64,000 bases of DNA from Anaerolineales bacterium (lineage in GTDB: Bacteria > Chloroflexota > Anaerolineae > Anaerolineales > Villigracilaceae). The stretch's first letter is position 1. Each line of letters begins with the position of its first letter. A program made the translations under genes and the position numbers. Where the stretch lies: NCBI GenBank assembly GCA_016932715.1, contig JAFGCG010000057.1:1-64000 (forward strand), given 5' to 3'. Below the pieces are notes generated by a model. It searched no databases, was not told the DNA's origin, and worked only from the letters and a program-made list of their open reading frames with translations. Shown here one piece after another: positions 14,561-23,479 of this stretch.

Positions 14561-16054
14561 ATGCCGCCAACTACAACCCTCTCCACCCTCGAATCACACC
14601 TCTGGGAAGCAGCCAACATCCTGCGCGGCAGCCCTGTGGACCGCACGGATTGGAAGAGTTACATCCTACCGCTGCTGTTCTTCAAGCGGATCTGTGATGT
14701 CTGGGATGAGGAATACCAAGAAGCGGTCGAAACATACGGCGAGGACTTCGCCGACGAGCATCGCTTTCAAATCCCGGAAGGCTGCCACTGGAACGATGTG
14801 CGCGAGACGCCGACCAATGTGGGGACTGCCCTGCAGAATGCCATGCACTGCATCGAAGCCGCTAATCAGAAGCATCTCTACGGTGTGTTTGGCGACTCAC
14901 AGTGGACCAACAAGGACCGTTTGCCGGATGCCCTGCTCAAGGACCTGATCGAGCATTTTTCGGCGATTAGCCTGGGGAATAAGAACGTCACCACGGACAT
15001 CATCGGTGACGGTTACGAATACCTGATCAAAAAATTTGCAGATGCCACCAACAAGAAGGCAGGCGAGTTCTATACCCCGCGCAGCGTGGTGAGTCTGTTG
15101 GTCGACATCCTGGACCCGCAGGAAGGGGAAACGGTTTATGACCCTGCCTGTGGGACAGGCGGTATGCTGCTCGGCGCGGTGGAGCATGTGCGCGCCAAAG
15201 GTGGAGATCCACGCACCTTTTTCGGCAAGCTCTATGGGCAGGAGAAAAATCTGACCACGGCTTCCGTGGCACGGATGAACCTGCTCCTGCATGGTATGGA
15301 AGACTTTATCGTCGAGCGTGGCGATACCCTTCGCAACCCCATCTTCACGGACCCCAGTACAGGCGGACTGGCGACCTTCGATTGTGTGATCGCCAATCCA
15401 CCATTTTCATTGGAGCAATGGGGGCGCGAGATCTGGGAGAGCGACCCGTGGGGACGCGCGTTCGCAGGTTTGCCCACCGACAGCAACGGCGACTTTGCCT
15501 GGGTGCAGCACATGGTCAAGTCGATGGCGGAGGGCAAGGGACGCATGGCTGTCGTCCTGCCGCAGGGAGCGTTATTTCGTGGCGGCGTCGAGGGGCAGAT
15601 CCGCCAGTATCTGTTGAAGCAGGACTGGGTCGAGACGGTGATCGGGCTGGCGCCCAACCTGTTCTATGGGACAGGACTTGCCGCCTGCATCCTGATCCTC
15701 AAGAAGAAGAAATCCAAAAAGCGGACCAGCAAAGTGCTGATCGTGGATGGATCGTCTTTGTTCCGCAAAGGTCGCGCACAAAACTTTCTTGACCCCGAAC
15801 ACGCGGACCAGATCTCAGCGTGGACAAAGAAATTCGAAGATGTGCAGGATCGGGCGCGGGTGGTTTCGCTAAAAGAGATCGAGGCGGAAGACTGGACGTT
15901 GAATATCTCGCGCTATGTGCTGCCGCCCATCGGCGAAGATATCCCGCCTTTGGATGTGGCAATTGAAGAGTTCAAAGCCACCTGGGGAAGGGCACAGGAA
16001 GCTGAAGCAAAGTTGCGCACATTGTTGCAGGAGGGGGGCTGGCTCGATGACTGA
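14561..16054 (+). CDS. hsdM: Type I restriction-modification DNA methyltransferase, HsdM copy 1
   Basis: 497 aa. HsdM N-terminal domain (about 8-140), then an N6-adenine MTase domain: SAM-binding motif I as DPACGTGGMLLG (about 194-205) and catalytic NPPF (about 279). The C-terminal coiled region ends in an acidic tail. RBS GGGGGAGA lies ahead of the ATG. The DNA between 14355 and this start has a TATAAT at 14475 but no good -35. A second hsdM follows, so this may form a complex with it and HsdS. Confidence 0.9.
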   Translation: MPPTTTLSTLESHLWEAANILRGSPVDRTDWKSYILPLLFFKRICDVWDEEYQEAVETYGEDFADEHRFQIPEGCHWNDVRETPTNVGTALQNAMHCIEAANQKHLYGVFGDSQWTNKDRLPDALLKDLIEHFSAISLGNKNVTTDIIGDGYEYLIKKFADATNKKAGEFYTPRSVVSLLVDILDPQEGETVYDPACGTGGMLLGAVEHVRAKGGDPRTFFGKLYGQEKNLTTASVARMNLLLHGMEDFIVERGDTLRNPIFTDPSTGGLATFDCVIANPPFSLEQWGREIWESDPWGRAFAGLPTDSNGDFAWVQHMVKSMAEGKGRMAVVLPQGALFRGGVEGQIRQYLLKQDWVETVIGLAPNLFYGTGLAACILILKKKKSKKRTSKVLIVDGSSLFRKGRAQNFLDPEHADQISAWTKKFEDVQDRARVVSLKEIEAEDWTLNISRYVLPPIGEDIPPLDVAIEEFKATWGRAQEAEAKLRTLLQEGGWLDD

Positions 16055-16100
16055 GCGCACGATGGAAATTCGCCGGGGTAAACCCCTTGCTCAGTGCATG

Positions 16101-16165
16101 GAAGCGCTTCGCGCTAATCAGTCCGCTTTAGCGGACTTCAATGGGCTGAGGCAGGACTTCAGTCC
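16101..16165. repeat. REP-like palindromic intergenic repeat
   Basis: Three palindromes in 65 nt between the two hsdM genes: GAAGCGCTTC (16101-16110), AGTCCGC-TTTA-GCGGACT (16120-16137) and GGACT-TC-AGTCC (16154-16165). Palindromes with AGTCCGC cores recur as intergenic repeats in several bacterial phyla. Copy number elsewhere cannot be judged from this window. Confidence 0.55.
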
Positions 16166-16206
16166 GACGAAGCTCATTGGGCAGGAACGTCAATGCAGAG
16201 GAAATC

Positions 16207-17694
16207 ATGACTGACCGCCTTTCGCAAGCCGAACTCGAATCCTATCTCTGGGGCGCTGCGACAATCCTGCGCGGACTTGTGGACGCGGGCGATTACAAGC
16301 AGTACATCTTCCCGCTCCTGTTCTACAAGCGCCTCTCGGATGTGTGGGATGCGGAGTATGCCGAGGCGCTCGCCGACACAAATGACGATGATTACGCGCG
16401 CTCGATGGCGGATGAACGGTTTGTCATCCCGGCGGGTGGCCATTGGAACAACGTGCGCGAGAAGCCGCGCGACGTGGGCAAAGCCATCCAGACGGCTTTC
16501 CGTGCCATCGAATCTGCCAACCCCGACCGGCTAGATGGGATCTTCGGCGATGCGCCCTGGACAAACAAGGAACGCCTGCCGGATGCCACGCTCAAGAACT
16601 TGCTGGAGCATTTCTCGCAGCAAACGCTTTCGATCGCCAACGTGCCTGAAGACGAACTGGGCAACGGCTACGAGTTCCTGATCAAGAAGTTCGCCGACGA
16701 CAGCGGGCACACTGCCCAGGAGTTTTACACCAATCGCACTGTCGTACATTTGATGGTGCAGATGCTCGAACCGAAACCTGGTGAACGCATCTACGACCCG
16801 ACCTGCGGCACGGGCGGCATGTTGATCTCGGGGCTGGACGAAGTGAAGCGCGGACACGGGGAATATCGCACGTTGAAGCTCTACGGGCAGGAACGCAACC
16901 ACATGACCGCCTCCATTGCCCGCATGAACCTGGCTCTGCATGGCGTGGACGATTTCGCTGTCGCCCGCGGCGATACACTCGAACGACCTGCCTTCACGAA
17001 TGAAAAGGGTGGACTCGCAACCTTTGATGTGGTGCTGGCAAATCCACCTTATTCCATTAAGCAATGGAGCCGCGATGCCTGGACCAGAGATCCGTGGGGA
17101 CGCAACTTCCTCGGCACCCCACCGCAGGGACGCGCGGACTATGCCTTCTTCCAGCACATCCTCAAAAGCATGGACAGCAAAACCGGCCGCTGTGCTATTC
17201 TCTTCCCACATGGAGTTTTATTCCGCAAGGAAGAAGCCGAGATGCGCCAGAAGCTGGTGGATGCCGATTTAGTAGATTGTGTGCTTGGGCTGGGACCCAA
17301 CCTGTTTTACAACTCGCCAATGGAAGCCTGCGTGGTGATCTGCAGGAATTCGAAGCCTGCCAAACGCCGCGGCAAGGTGATCCTTATCGATGCGGTGAAT
17401 GAAGTGACCCGCGAGCGCAGCATGAGTTATCTCAAGCCTGAACATCAGGGACGGATTGCGGATGCGTATCATGAGTTCAAAGATATCGAAGGCTTTGCGA
17501 AGGTGGCTTCACTGGGGGACATTCGCGCTAACGATGGCAATTTGAGCATCCCTCTGTATGTGCGCGGGAAAGCTGTCAACGAGGAAAAAGGTGAATATGC
17601 TGCGAATGGGTTGAAAGAGTCGGTGCGAACGTGGGAAGAAAGTTCGACAAGGCTCAATTCTTCCATTGAAAAGCTGCTAAAGAGTTTGGAGTAG
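16207..17694 (+). CDS. hsdM: Type I restriction-modification DNA methyltransferase, HsdM copy 2
   Basis: 495 aa from the ATG at 16207, chosen for the preceding AGAGGAAAT. Collinear with copy 1 along its whole length: the N-terminal domain, DPTCGTGGML (about 198), NPPY (about 279) and a C-terminal tail. The variant catalytic motif (NPPY against NPPF in copy 1) and clear divergence show these are old paralogues, not a recent duplication. Both copies keep the MTase motifs, so both may be active. Confidence 0.88.
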   Translation: MTDRLSQAELESYLWGAATILRGLVDAGDYKQYIFPLLFYKRLSDVWDAEYAEALADTNDDDYARSMADERFVIPAGGHWNNVREKPRDVGKAIQTAFRAIESANPDRLDGIFGDAPWTNKERLPDATLKNLLEHFSQQTLSIANVPEDELGNGYEFLIKKFADDSGHTAQEFYTNRTVVHLMVQMLEPKPGERIYDPTCGTGGMLISGLDEVKRGHGEYRTLKLYGQERNHMTASIARMNLALHGVDDFAVARGDTLERPAFTNEKGGLATFDVVLANPPYSIKQWSRDAWTRDPWGRNFLGTPPQGRADYAFFQHILKSMDSKTGRCAILFPHGVLFRKEEAEMRQKLVDADLVDCVLGLGPNLFYNSPMEACVVICRNSKPAKRRGKVILIDAVNEVTRERSMSYLKPEHQGRIADAYHEFKDIEGFAKVASLGDIRANDGNLSIPLYVRGKAVNEEKGEYAANGLKESVRTWEESSTRLNSSIEKLLKSLE

Positions 17695-17699
17695 GCGCT

Positions 17700-18788
17700 A
17701 TGGAAAGAACTCTTCTGTATTATCCGACAATTGTTATTCGGAACGATCAATGGATACGACAATCCATTCTTTATTGGGATTCCATTGGATCGATTGTTCC
17801 ATATGGAATGGAGGGCAAATTACACCAATCCTATGATATCGAAATCTTACAACGCGAAGGATTGTTCCGAGTTTACCAACCAGATGATTATGTTCAGCGC
17901 AACCAGAGACTTACCAGTGAATTTGAAGCAATAATCGATGACAAGTATTTGCTCAATAGCGAACTTCCAAAACGACTTCCAGAGCCAAGACCACTCGGCG
18001 ACACGGGGAAATTTATGCGCGATTGGTTGTTTGAAAAAAAGATGTATCACCGTCTCGCAGAAAAACTGGTTGAAAAATCGTTAGCTAGGCGGGAAGGTGA
18101 CAAGTTACTTATGAACCCGCAACTTGCCATGATCTACATGGCGTTGCTGGCAAAGCACATGGCAAATGACGATCAGGAAAGATTGACGATACCGAGCACA
18201 GATTACCCGTCAAACGTTAATCTGATATATCCTAATCGAGCATATTTAAAACGTCACTCCCCCGCTCGTGCAAACACAGAATTAACAAGTGTTATGAGCC
18301 TTTCTCTGCACAACATCTTACCCGTGCCGATTGGAAATGTTCAAGTGGCTGATATTCTTAGATTTAAATCCAAATACAGGGACGAGTTATTAAAATTCAG
18401 AAATGTAATTTATGAATATCAGGGAAAATTAAAACAGGTGACTGAACCGGCAGAGGTAAAGGAGTTGAATGCCAGGTTTGTAGAAAATATTCAACTTGAA
18501 GTAAAAAATCTCAGCAGAGCATTTCAGGGTGATCGTATTCACTTCATTCTGGGCACTCTGAGAAATCTTTTCGCAATTGATACGCCAGTAATGGTAAGCG
18601 CTATGATTGTTGGTCTTCCTCCTCAAATCCAATTCCCACTATCAATAGCAGGAGCAACAATTGCAGGTGCTCTATCCTTAGGTGAATATTTTTTGGACAC
18701 CTGCAATCACCAACTTGAAAGATTGTCGCAGAATCAATATTCATACCTTTATCAAGCCCAACGTGAAGGTATTGTTTTTCTTCCATGA
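17700..18788 (+). CDS. DUF6236-like protein, 362 aa
   Basis: Starts 5 nt after hsdM copy 2 and ends with an ATGA overlap onto the truncated hsdS. The opening LLYYPTIVIRNDQWIRQSIL and the YWDSIGSIVP block are as in DUF6236 proteins, which often sit in restriction or defence loci. A hydrophobic stretch at about 305-330 (VSAMIVGLPPQ then SIAGATIAGALSLGEYF) may contact membrane. Function unknown; the coupling to the RM genes suggests a role in defence or its control. Confidence 0.5.
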   Translation: MERTLLYYPTIVIRNDQWIRQSILYWDSIGSIVPYGMEGKLHQSYDIEILQREGLFRVYQPDDYVQRNQRLTSEFEAIIDDKYLLNSELPKRLPEPRPLGDTGKFMRDWLFEKKMYHRLAEKLVEKSLARREGDKLLMNPQLAMIYMALLAKHMANDDQERLTIPSTDYPSNVNLIYPNRAYLKRHSPARANTELTSVMSLSLHNILPVPIGNVQVADILRFKSKYRDELLKFRNVIYEYQGKLKQVTEPAEVKELNARFVENIQLEVKNLSRAFQGDRIHFILGTLRNLFAIDTPVMVSAMIVGLPPQIQFPLSIAGATIAGALSLGEYFLDTCNHQLERLSQNQYSYLYQAQREGIVFLP

Positions 18789-18907
18789 CTCTCACTCGTT
18801 TCGCTAACTTCGTCTCCCTCTGTACGGATCGCACCGCGGACCCTCTCGCCGCAGGGATCGAGCGATTCGTGGGACTGGAGCACATCAAACCAGAAAACCT
18901 GCCATGA
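18785..18907 (+). pseudogene. Truncated hsdS remnant (N-terminal 40 codons)
   Basis: The start overlaps the upstream stop (ATGA). The peptide MTLTRFANFVSLCTDRTADP... matches the N-terminus of the intact HsdS at 19275 nearly residue for residue, then stops after HIKPENLP. A long stretch of DNA (18858-18890 region) is almost identical to the intact gene. It is a leftover of a former or duplicated specificity gene, cut off before any target-recognition domain. Confidence 0.75.
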
Positions 18908-18992
18908 CGAATGGAAACCGTTGAACTGAGATAATTAATTCACCCGAGCATGTGATGTACTGAGTGCTCGCAGAAAGGAAAAGTGAACTTCA

Positions 18993-19262
18993 ATGGAAAC
19001 CACATTCATAAACCAGATAGTAACCAGACAAAAAATCCTTGATACCCTACATGAGTTTCTCAGCCAATATCCAGATACACAGACCTATGATGACTGGCTG
19101 ACGAAGGGGACTTACAAATATGCAGTTCGGTATGATGGGCGTGTATTTCCTCCCAAGCACATCCTAAGCGTGGCGACTGGTATACCTACTTCTGAGTTTA
19201 ATGGCGGTGAGCAAACGAATCGCGTCTTTCGTCAATTAGGTTTTGATGTCGAGAATAAGTAA
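18993..19262 (+). CDS. Small protein with a PPK...FxGGxxTN...LGF module, 89 aa
   Basis: AAAGGAAAAG precedes the ATG. The second half (VRYDGRVFPPKHILSVAT; FNGGEQTNRVFRQLGFDV) resembles the short domain at the N-terminus of some McrA/HNH- or McrB-type DNA-targeting proteins, which senses or positions DNA. No nuclease follows; the gene lies between the truncated and the intact hsdS. It may be a stand-alone accessory, or a piece inserted during rearrangement of the hsdS region. Confidence 0.45.
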   Translation: METTFINQIVTRQKILDTLHEFLSQYPDTQTYDDWLTKGTYKYAVRYDGRVFPPKHILSVATGIPTSEFNGGEQTNRVFRQLGFDVENK

Positions 19263-19274
19263 GGAATAATCTAG

Positions 19275-20432
19275 GTGCCACATCTCACCCGCTTCGCTGA
19301 CGTCGTCACCCTCTGCACCTCCCGCACCGCGGACCCTCTCGTCGCGGGGATCGAGCGATTCGTGGGACTGGAGCACATCCAGCCGGAGAACCTGCACATC
19401 CGTAGTTGGGGCAACGTCGCGGACGGGACAACCTTCACCAGCACCTTCAAGCGCGGACAGGTTCTCTTCGGCAAGCGCCGCGCTTACCAGCGCAAGGTGG
19501 CAGTTGCGGACTTTGAAGGCGTATGCTCCAGTGACATTTATGTTTTTGAGAGCAAACACCCTAATGTGTTGTTGCCCGAACTCCTGCCGTTCATCTGTCA
19601 ATCGGAAGGGTTTTTCGACTATGCGGTGAAAACTTCGGCAGGCTCGCTTTCGCCGCGCACCAACTGGTCTCACCTTGCCAATTATGAATTCCCCCTCTCA
19701 CCCCTGGACGAACAGCGCCGCATCGCTGACTTGCTCTGGGCAGCGGATGATGTGATGACAGATTACCAATACACTTTAGAAAAGCTGCTAACGGCAACAA
19801 CATCATTTTTAGAAACTCAAATTGCCAACGGTGTCGCAACAGATTGGCGAAAAATTCTTTTTGATGAACTACTGACGGAGACTCAATATGGAATATCTAA
19901 AAAGTCTGGACTTCGACGTGAGGGCACTGTTCCGATTTTAGGTATCCCAAATGTGGTGGCTGGCGATATCGATTTATCAAATTTATCATGGGTTGAAGTA
20001 ACCAATTCTGAATTTGAAAAATACAAACTGGAAACCGATGATATTTTGATTGTGAGAACAAACGGTAATCCAAATTATGTTGGCAGATGTGTTGCCCTAA
20101 AAACCATTCCAGAAAATGCTGTTTATGCGAGTTACTTAATTCGGTTACGAATAATGGGAGACCAGGCTAATCCATCATTTATTGAGGCCATCCTCAATTC
20201 AAACTACATGCGTAAGACCCTCATGCAAGTAATTCGTTCAAGTGCAGGTAATTACAACTTGAATACTCAAGGTATTAGAAATCAGCGTATACCTTTGCCC
20301 TCGATTGAAGTGCAAGAAAAAATAATGAAAATACTTAATGATTTCAATTCGTCAAAACGAGAGTTGGAAACGCATATTGAGAATACAAAAAAACTAAAGA
20401 GTGACTTGCTGAACAAATTTCTTATGAACTAG
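19275..20432 (+). CDS. hsdS: Type I restriction-modification specificity subunit HsdS
   Basis: 385 aa, GTG start at 19275 after AAGGAATAA. Two target-recognition domains: the first at about residues 1-165 ends with LSPLDEQRRIADLLWAADD, a conserved helix; the second at about 190-385 ends in the matching IPLPSIEVQEKIMKILNDF helix. Each domain reads half of a split recognition sequence. The 5' end is duplicated in the remnant at 18785. It is followed by hsdR 16 nt downstream. Confidence 0.88.
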   Translation: MPHLTRFADVVTLCTSRTADPLVAGIERFVGLEHIQPENLHIRSWGNVADGTTFTSTFKRGQVLFGKRRAYQRKVAVADFEGVCSSDIYVFESKHPNVLLPELLPFICQSEGFFDYAVKTSAGSLSPRTNWSHLANYEFPLSPLDEQRRIADLLWAADDVMTDYQYTLEKLLTATTSFLETQIANGVATDWRKILFDELLTETQYGISKKSGLRREGTVPILGIPNVVAGDIDLSNLSWVEVTNSEFEKYKLETDDILIVRTNGNPNYVGRCVALKTIPENAVYASYLIRLRIMGDQANPSFIEAILNSNYMRKTLMQVIRSSAGNYNLNTQGIRNQRIPLPSIEVQEKIMKILNDFNSSKRELETHIENTKKLKSDLLNKFLMN

Positions 20433-20448
20433 AAATCAGGGTTGTCCT

Positions 20449-23430
20449 ATGTTCAATGAACAGAACAGTGTCGAGAACTTCATCCGGGATGTCTTGTGTG
20501 GTCCACAACCTGCCACGATAGGCGTCGCAGAAGAAACCGCACCGTACATTCCACTTGGACGTAACACCAAAGGCTCAGGCTGGTACTATGTCTCGGCGCT
20601 GTCCCTGCCGCGCCGCATCAACGACGTATTCATCGAGCAGTATCTTCGTGATGCACTCATACGGCTCAACCCGGAAATCGCATCCCAGCCCGAGCGCGCC
20701 GACGAAGTGCTCTACAAACTGCGCGCCATTGTGCTGTCTGTCCGTTCGGATGGTTTGATCCGTGCCAATGAGGAGTTCACTGCCTGGCTGCGCGGCGAAC
20801 GTTCCATGCCGTTTGGGGAGAACAACCAGCACGTCACGGTGAAGCTGGTCGATTACAGTGAACTCGATCAGAACCAGTACATCGTCACCACGCAGTACAC
20901 CTTCCGGGCAGGCTCGTCCGAGCGCCGCGCCGACCTGGTCCTGTTCGTCAACGGACTGCCGCTGGTGCTGGTCGAAGCCAAGACGCCCGTGCGCCACGCC
21001 GTGAGTTGGTTCGACGGCGCGAAACAAATCCATGACGATTATGAGCGTTTCGTCCCGGAACTGTTTGCCTGCAACGTCTTCAGCGTCGCGACCGAAGGCA
21101 AAGACCTGCGTTACGGGGCGATCCACATGCCGCTCGACCAGTGGGGTCCCTGGCGGCCCGAGGAAACGATCACCGCAGGTGGTCTCGTAGACATTCGCAA
21201 GTCAGCCGAATCCCTGCTGCGCCCGAACATCATCCTGGATATCCTTGAACATTTCACCCTGTTTGCTACTGACAAGAAGAAACGCCGCCTGAAGATCGTC
21301 TGCCGCTACCAGCAGTACGACGGCGCCAACAAGATCGTCGAACGCGTGCTGGCAGGGAAACCGCGTAAGGGTCTCATCTGGCATTTCCAGGGCTCGGGCA
21401 AATCCCTGCTGATGGTGTTTGCCGCGCAGAAGATGCGGCTCAACCCCGCCCTGCGCAATCCCACCGTGCTGATCATCGTCGATCGCATCGACCTCGACGT
21501 GCAGATCAGCGCCACCTTCCACGCCTCGGACATTCCCAACCTGGTCAAAGCTGAGTCGCGTGAGGACCTAGAAACCATGCTGCGCCAGGACACGCGCAAG
21601 ATCATCATCACGACCATCTTCAAATTCGCTGAATTCGACGGCGTGTTGAATGACAGTCAAAAGATCATCGCCCTGGTGGATGAAGCCCATCGCACGCAGG
21701 AAGGCGATCTGGGGCTGAAGATGCGCACGGCTCTCCCGAACGCGTTCCTGTTCGGGCTGACGGGCACCCCCATCAACCGCCGGGACCGCAACACCTTCGC
21801 GGCCTTCGGCGCCGAGGAGGACGAACGCGGCTACCTCAGCCGCTACGGCTTCGAGGAGTCCATCCGGGATGGCGCCACGCTCCCGCTCCACTTCGAGCCG
21901 CGCCTAGTCGAGCTGCACATCGACAAGGACGCCATCGACTCCGCCTATGCCGAGCTGACCGGCGGTCTCTCCGACATCGACCGCGAGACCCTCACGCGCG
22001 CCGCGGCGCGCATGGCAGTGCTGGTCAAGGTGCCGGAGCGCATCGAGAAGATCTGCGCCGACGTCGCCCATCACTTCCTGGAGAAGGTCCGCCCGAACGG
22101 GTTCAAGGCTATGCTGGTCACCTTCGACCAGGAGAGCTGCCTGCTCTACAAAGCGCAGCTGGATCGACATCTCCCGCCCGAAGCCAGCGACATCGTGATC
22201 TCGGTCTCGGGCAAGGAACGGGAAGACGAGCGCTACAAACCTTACAAGCGCGATCGTGACTCCGAGGAGAAACTACTCGACCGCTTCCGCGACGCCAACG
22301 ACCCGCTCCAGATCCTGATCGTCACCGCCAAGCTGCTGACGGGCTTCGACGCGCCCATCCTGCAAGCCATGTATCTCGATAAACCCATGCGCGACCACAC
22401 GCTTCTGCAGGGCATCACGCGCACCAACCGCACCTACGGCGATAAAAAGACGCATGGTCTCATCGTGGATTATCTCGGCGTCTTCGACGACGTTGCCAAG
22501 TCCCTGCAATTCGATGAAGCCGGTTTCCGCAAGGTGATCTCGGATGTCATTGGCTTGAAAGTCAAATTACCCGAAGCGATGCAGAAATGCCTTGCCTATT
22601 TCCTGGATGTGGACCGCTCTCTGCGCGGCTACGAGGGATTGATCGCCGCCCAGCAATGTCTTCCCAACAACGACGTTCGCGATGCCTTCGCCGGAGACTA
22701 CAGCGTTCTCTCTCAGCTCTGGGAAGCGATCTCCCCCGACCCGGTCCTGGCTCCGCTCGAAACAGACTATCGCTGGCTCTCACAGGTCTACGTCTCGGTC
22801 CAGCCGACGACCGGCACGGGTGCCTTGCTCTGGCACTCCCTTGGTGCCAAGACCATCGAGCTCATCCACCAGAACATCCATGTCGAATCCGTCCGCGACG
22901 ACCTCGACGAGATCGTTCTTGACGCTGAACTGCTCGACGCGGTGCTCAACTCCAAAGACCCCGACCACAAAGCCCGGGAGATGCAGATCAAGATCACGGA
23001 ACGTCTGCGCAAGCACATGGACAATCCACGCTTCCGCAAACTCTCCGAGCGATTGGAACGGCTCAAGGAGCAGCACGAAGCCGGCCAGCTGCACAGCATT
23101 GCCTTCCTCAAAGCCCTGCTCGACCTCGCCCGCGACCTGGTCAATGCCGAGAAGGAAGTCCCCCAGGAAGTAGACGAAGACCGCGGCAAAGCTGCCCTGA
23201 CTGAGCTTTTCCAGCAAGCCCGCAGCACCGACACCCCCATCATCGTCGAGCGCATCGTCGACGACATCGACGACATCGTCCGCAAGATCCGTTTCGAAGG
23301 CTGGCAAGCCACCGATGCTGGCAAGCGCGAGGTGAGAAAAGCCTTGAGACGGACACTGTTCAAATATCATTTGCACCAGGATACAGAGTTGTTCGAAAAG
23401 GCGTATGGGTATGTGAGGGAATATTATTAG
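20449..23430 (+). CDS. hsdR: Type I restriction endonuclease subunit HsdR
   Basis: 993 aa. N-terminal PD-(D/E)xK nuclease with RADLVLFVNGLPLVLVEAK (about 160-178), then SF2 translocase: Walker A FQGSGKSLL (about 314-322), DEAH box VDEAHRT (about 409-415), motif III LTGTPI, motif VI QGITRTNR. The C-terminal helical domain binds the MTase core. It cuts DNA lacking the methyl mark after ATP-driven translocation. The ORF is full length with no frameshift, so the RM system appears functional. Confidence 0.92.
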   Translation: MFNEQNSVENFIRDVLCGPQPATIGVAEETAPYIPLGRNTKGSGWYYVSALSLPRRINDVFIEQYLRDALIRLNPEIASQPERADEVLYKLRAIVLSVRSDGLIRANEEFTAWLRGERSMPFGENNQHVTVKLVDYSELDQNQYIVTTQYTFRAGSSERRADLVLFVNGLPLVLVEAKTPVRHAVSWFDGAKQIHDDYERFVPELFACNVFSVATEGKDLRYGAIHMPLDQWGPWRPEETITAGGLVDIRKSAESLLRPNIILDILEHFTLFATDKKKRRLKIVCRYQQYDGANKIVERVLAGKPRKGLIWHFQGSGKSLLMVFAAQKMRLNPALRNPTVLIIVDRIDLDVQISATFHASDIPNLVKAESREDLETMLRQDTRKIIITTIFKFAEFDGVLNDSQKIIALVDEAHRTQEGDLGLKMRTALPNAFLFGLTGTPINRRDRNTFAAFGAEEDERGYLSRYGFEESIRDGATLPLHFEPRLVELHIDKDAIDSAYAELTGGLSDIDRETLTRAAARMAVLVKVPERIEKICADVAHHFLEKVRPNGFKAMLVTFDQESCLLYKAQLDRHLPPEASDIVISVSGKEREDERYKPYKRDRDSEEKLLDRFRDANDPLQILIVTAKLLTGFDAPILQAMYLDKPMRDHTLLQGITRTNRTYGDKKTHGLIVDYLGVFDDVAKSLQFDEAGFRKVISDVIGLKVKLPEAMQKCLAYFLDVDRSLRGYEGLIAAQQCLPNNDVRDAFAGDYSVLSQLWEAISPDPVLAPLETDYRWLSQVYVSVQPTTGTGALLWHSLGAKTIELIHQNIHVESVRDDLDEIVLDAELLDAVLNSKDPDHKAREMQIKITERLRKHMDNPRFRKLSERLERLKEQHEAGQLHSIAFLKALLDLARDLVNAEKEVPQEVDEDRGKAALTELFQQARSTDTPIIVERIVDDIDDIVRKIRFEGWQATDAGKREVRKALRRTLFKYHLHQDTELFEKAYGYVREYY

Positions 23431-23479
23431 AGGAATCATGTACAGTTAATCTATTTTAGGCTAAAGAAAGGACTTACAA

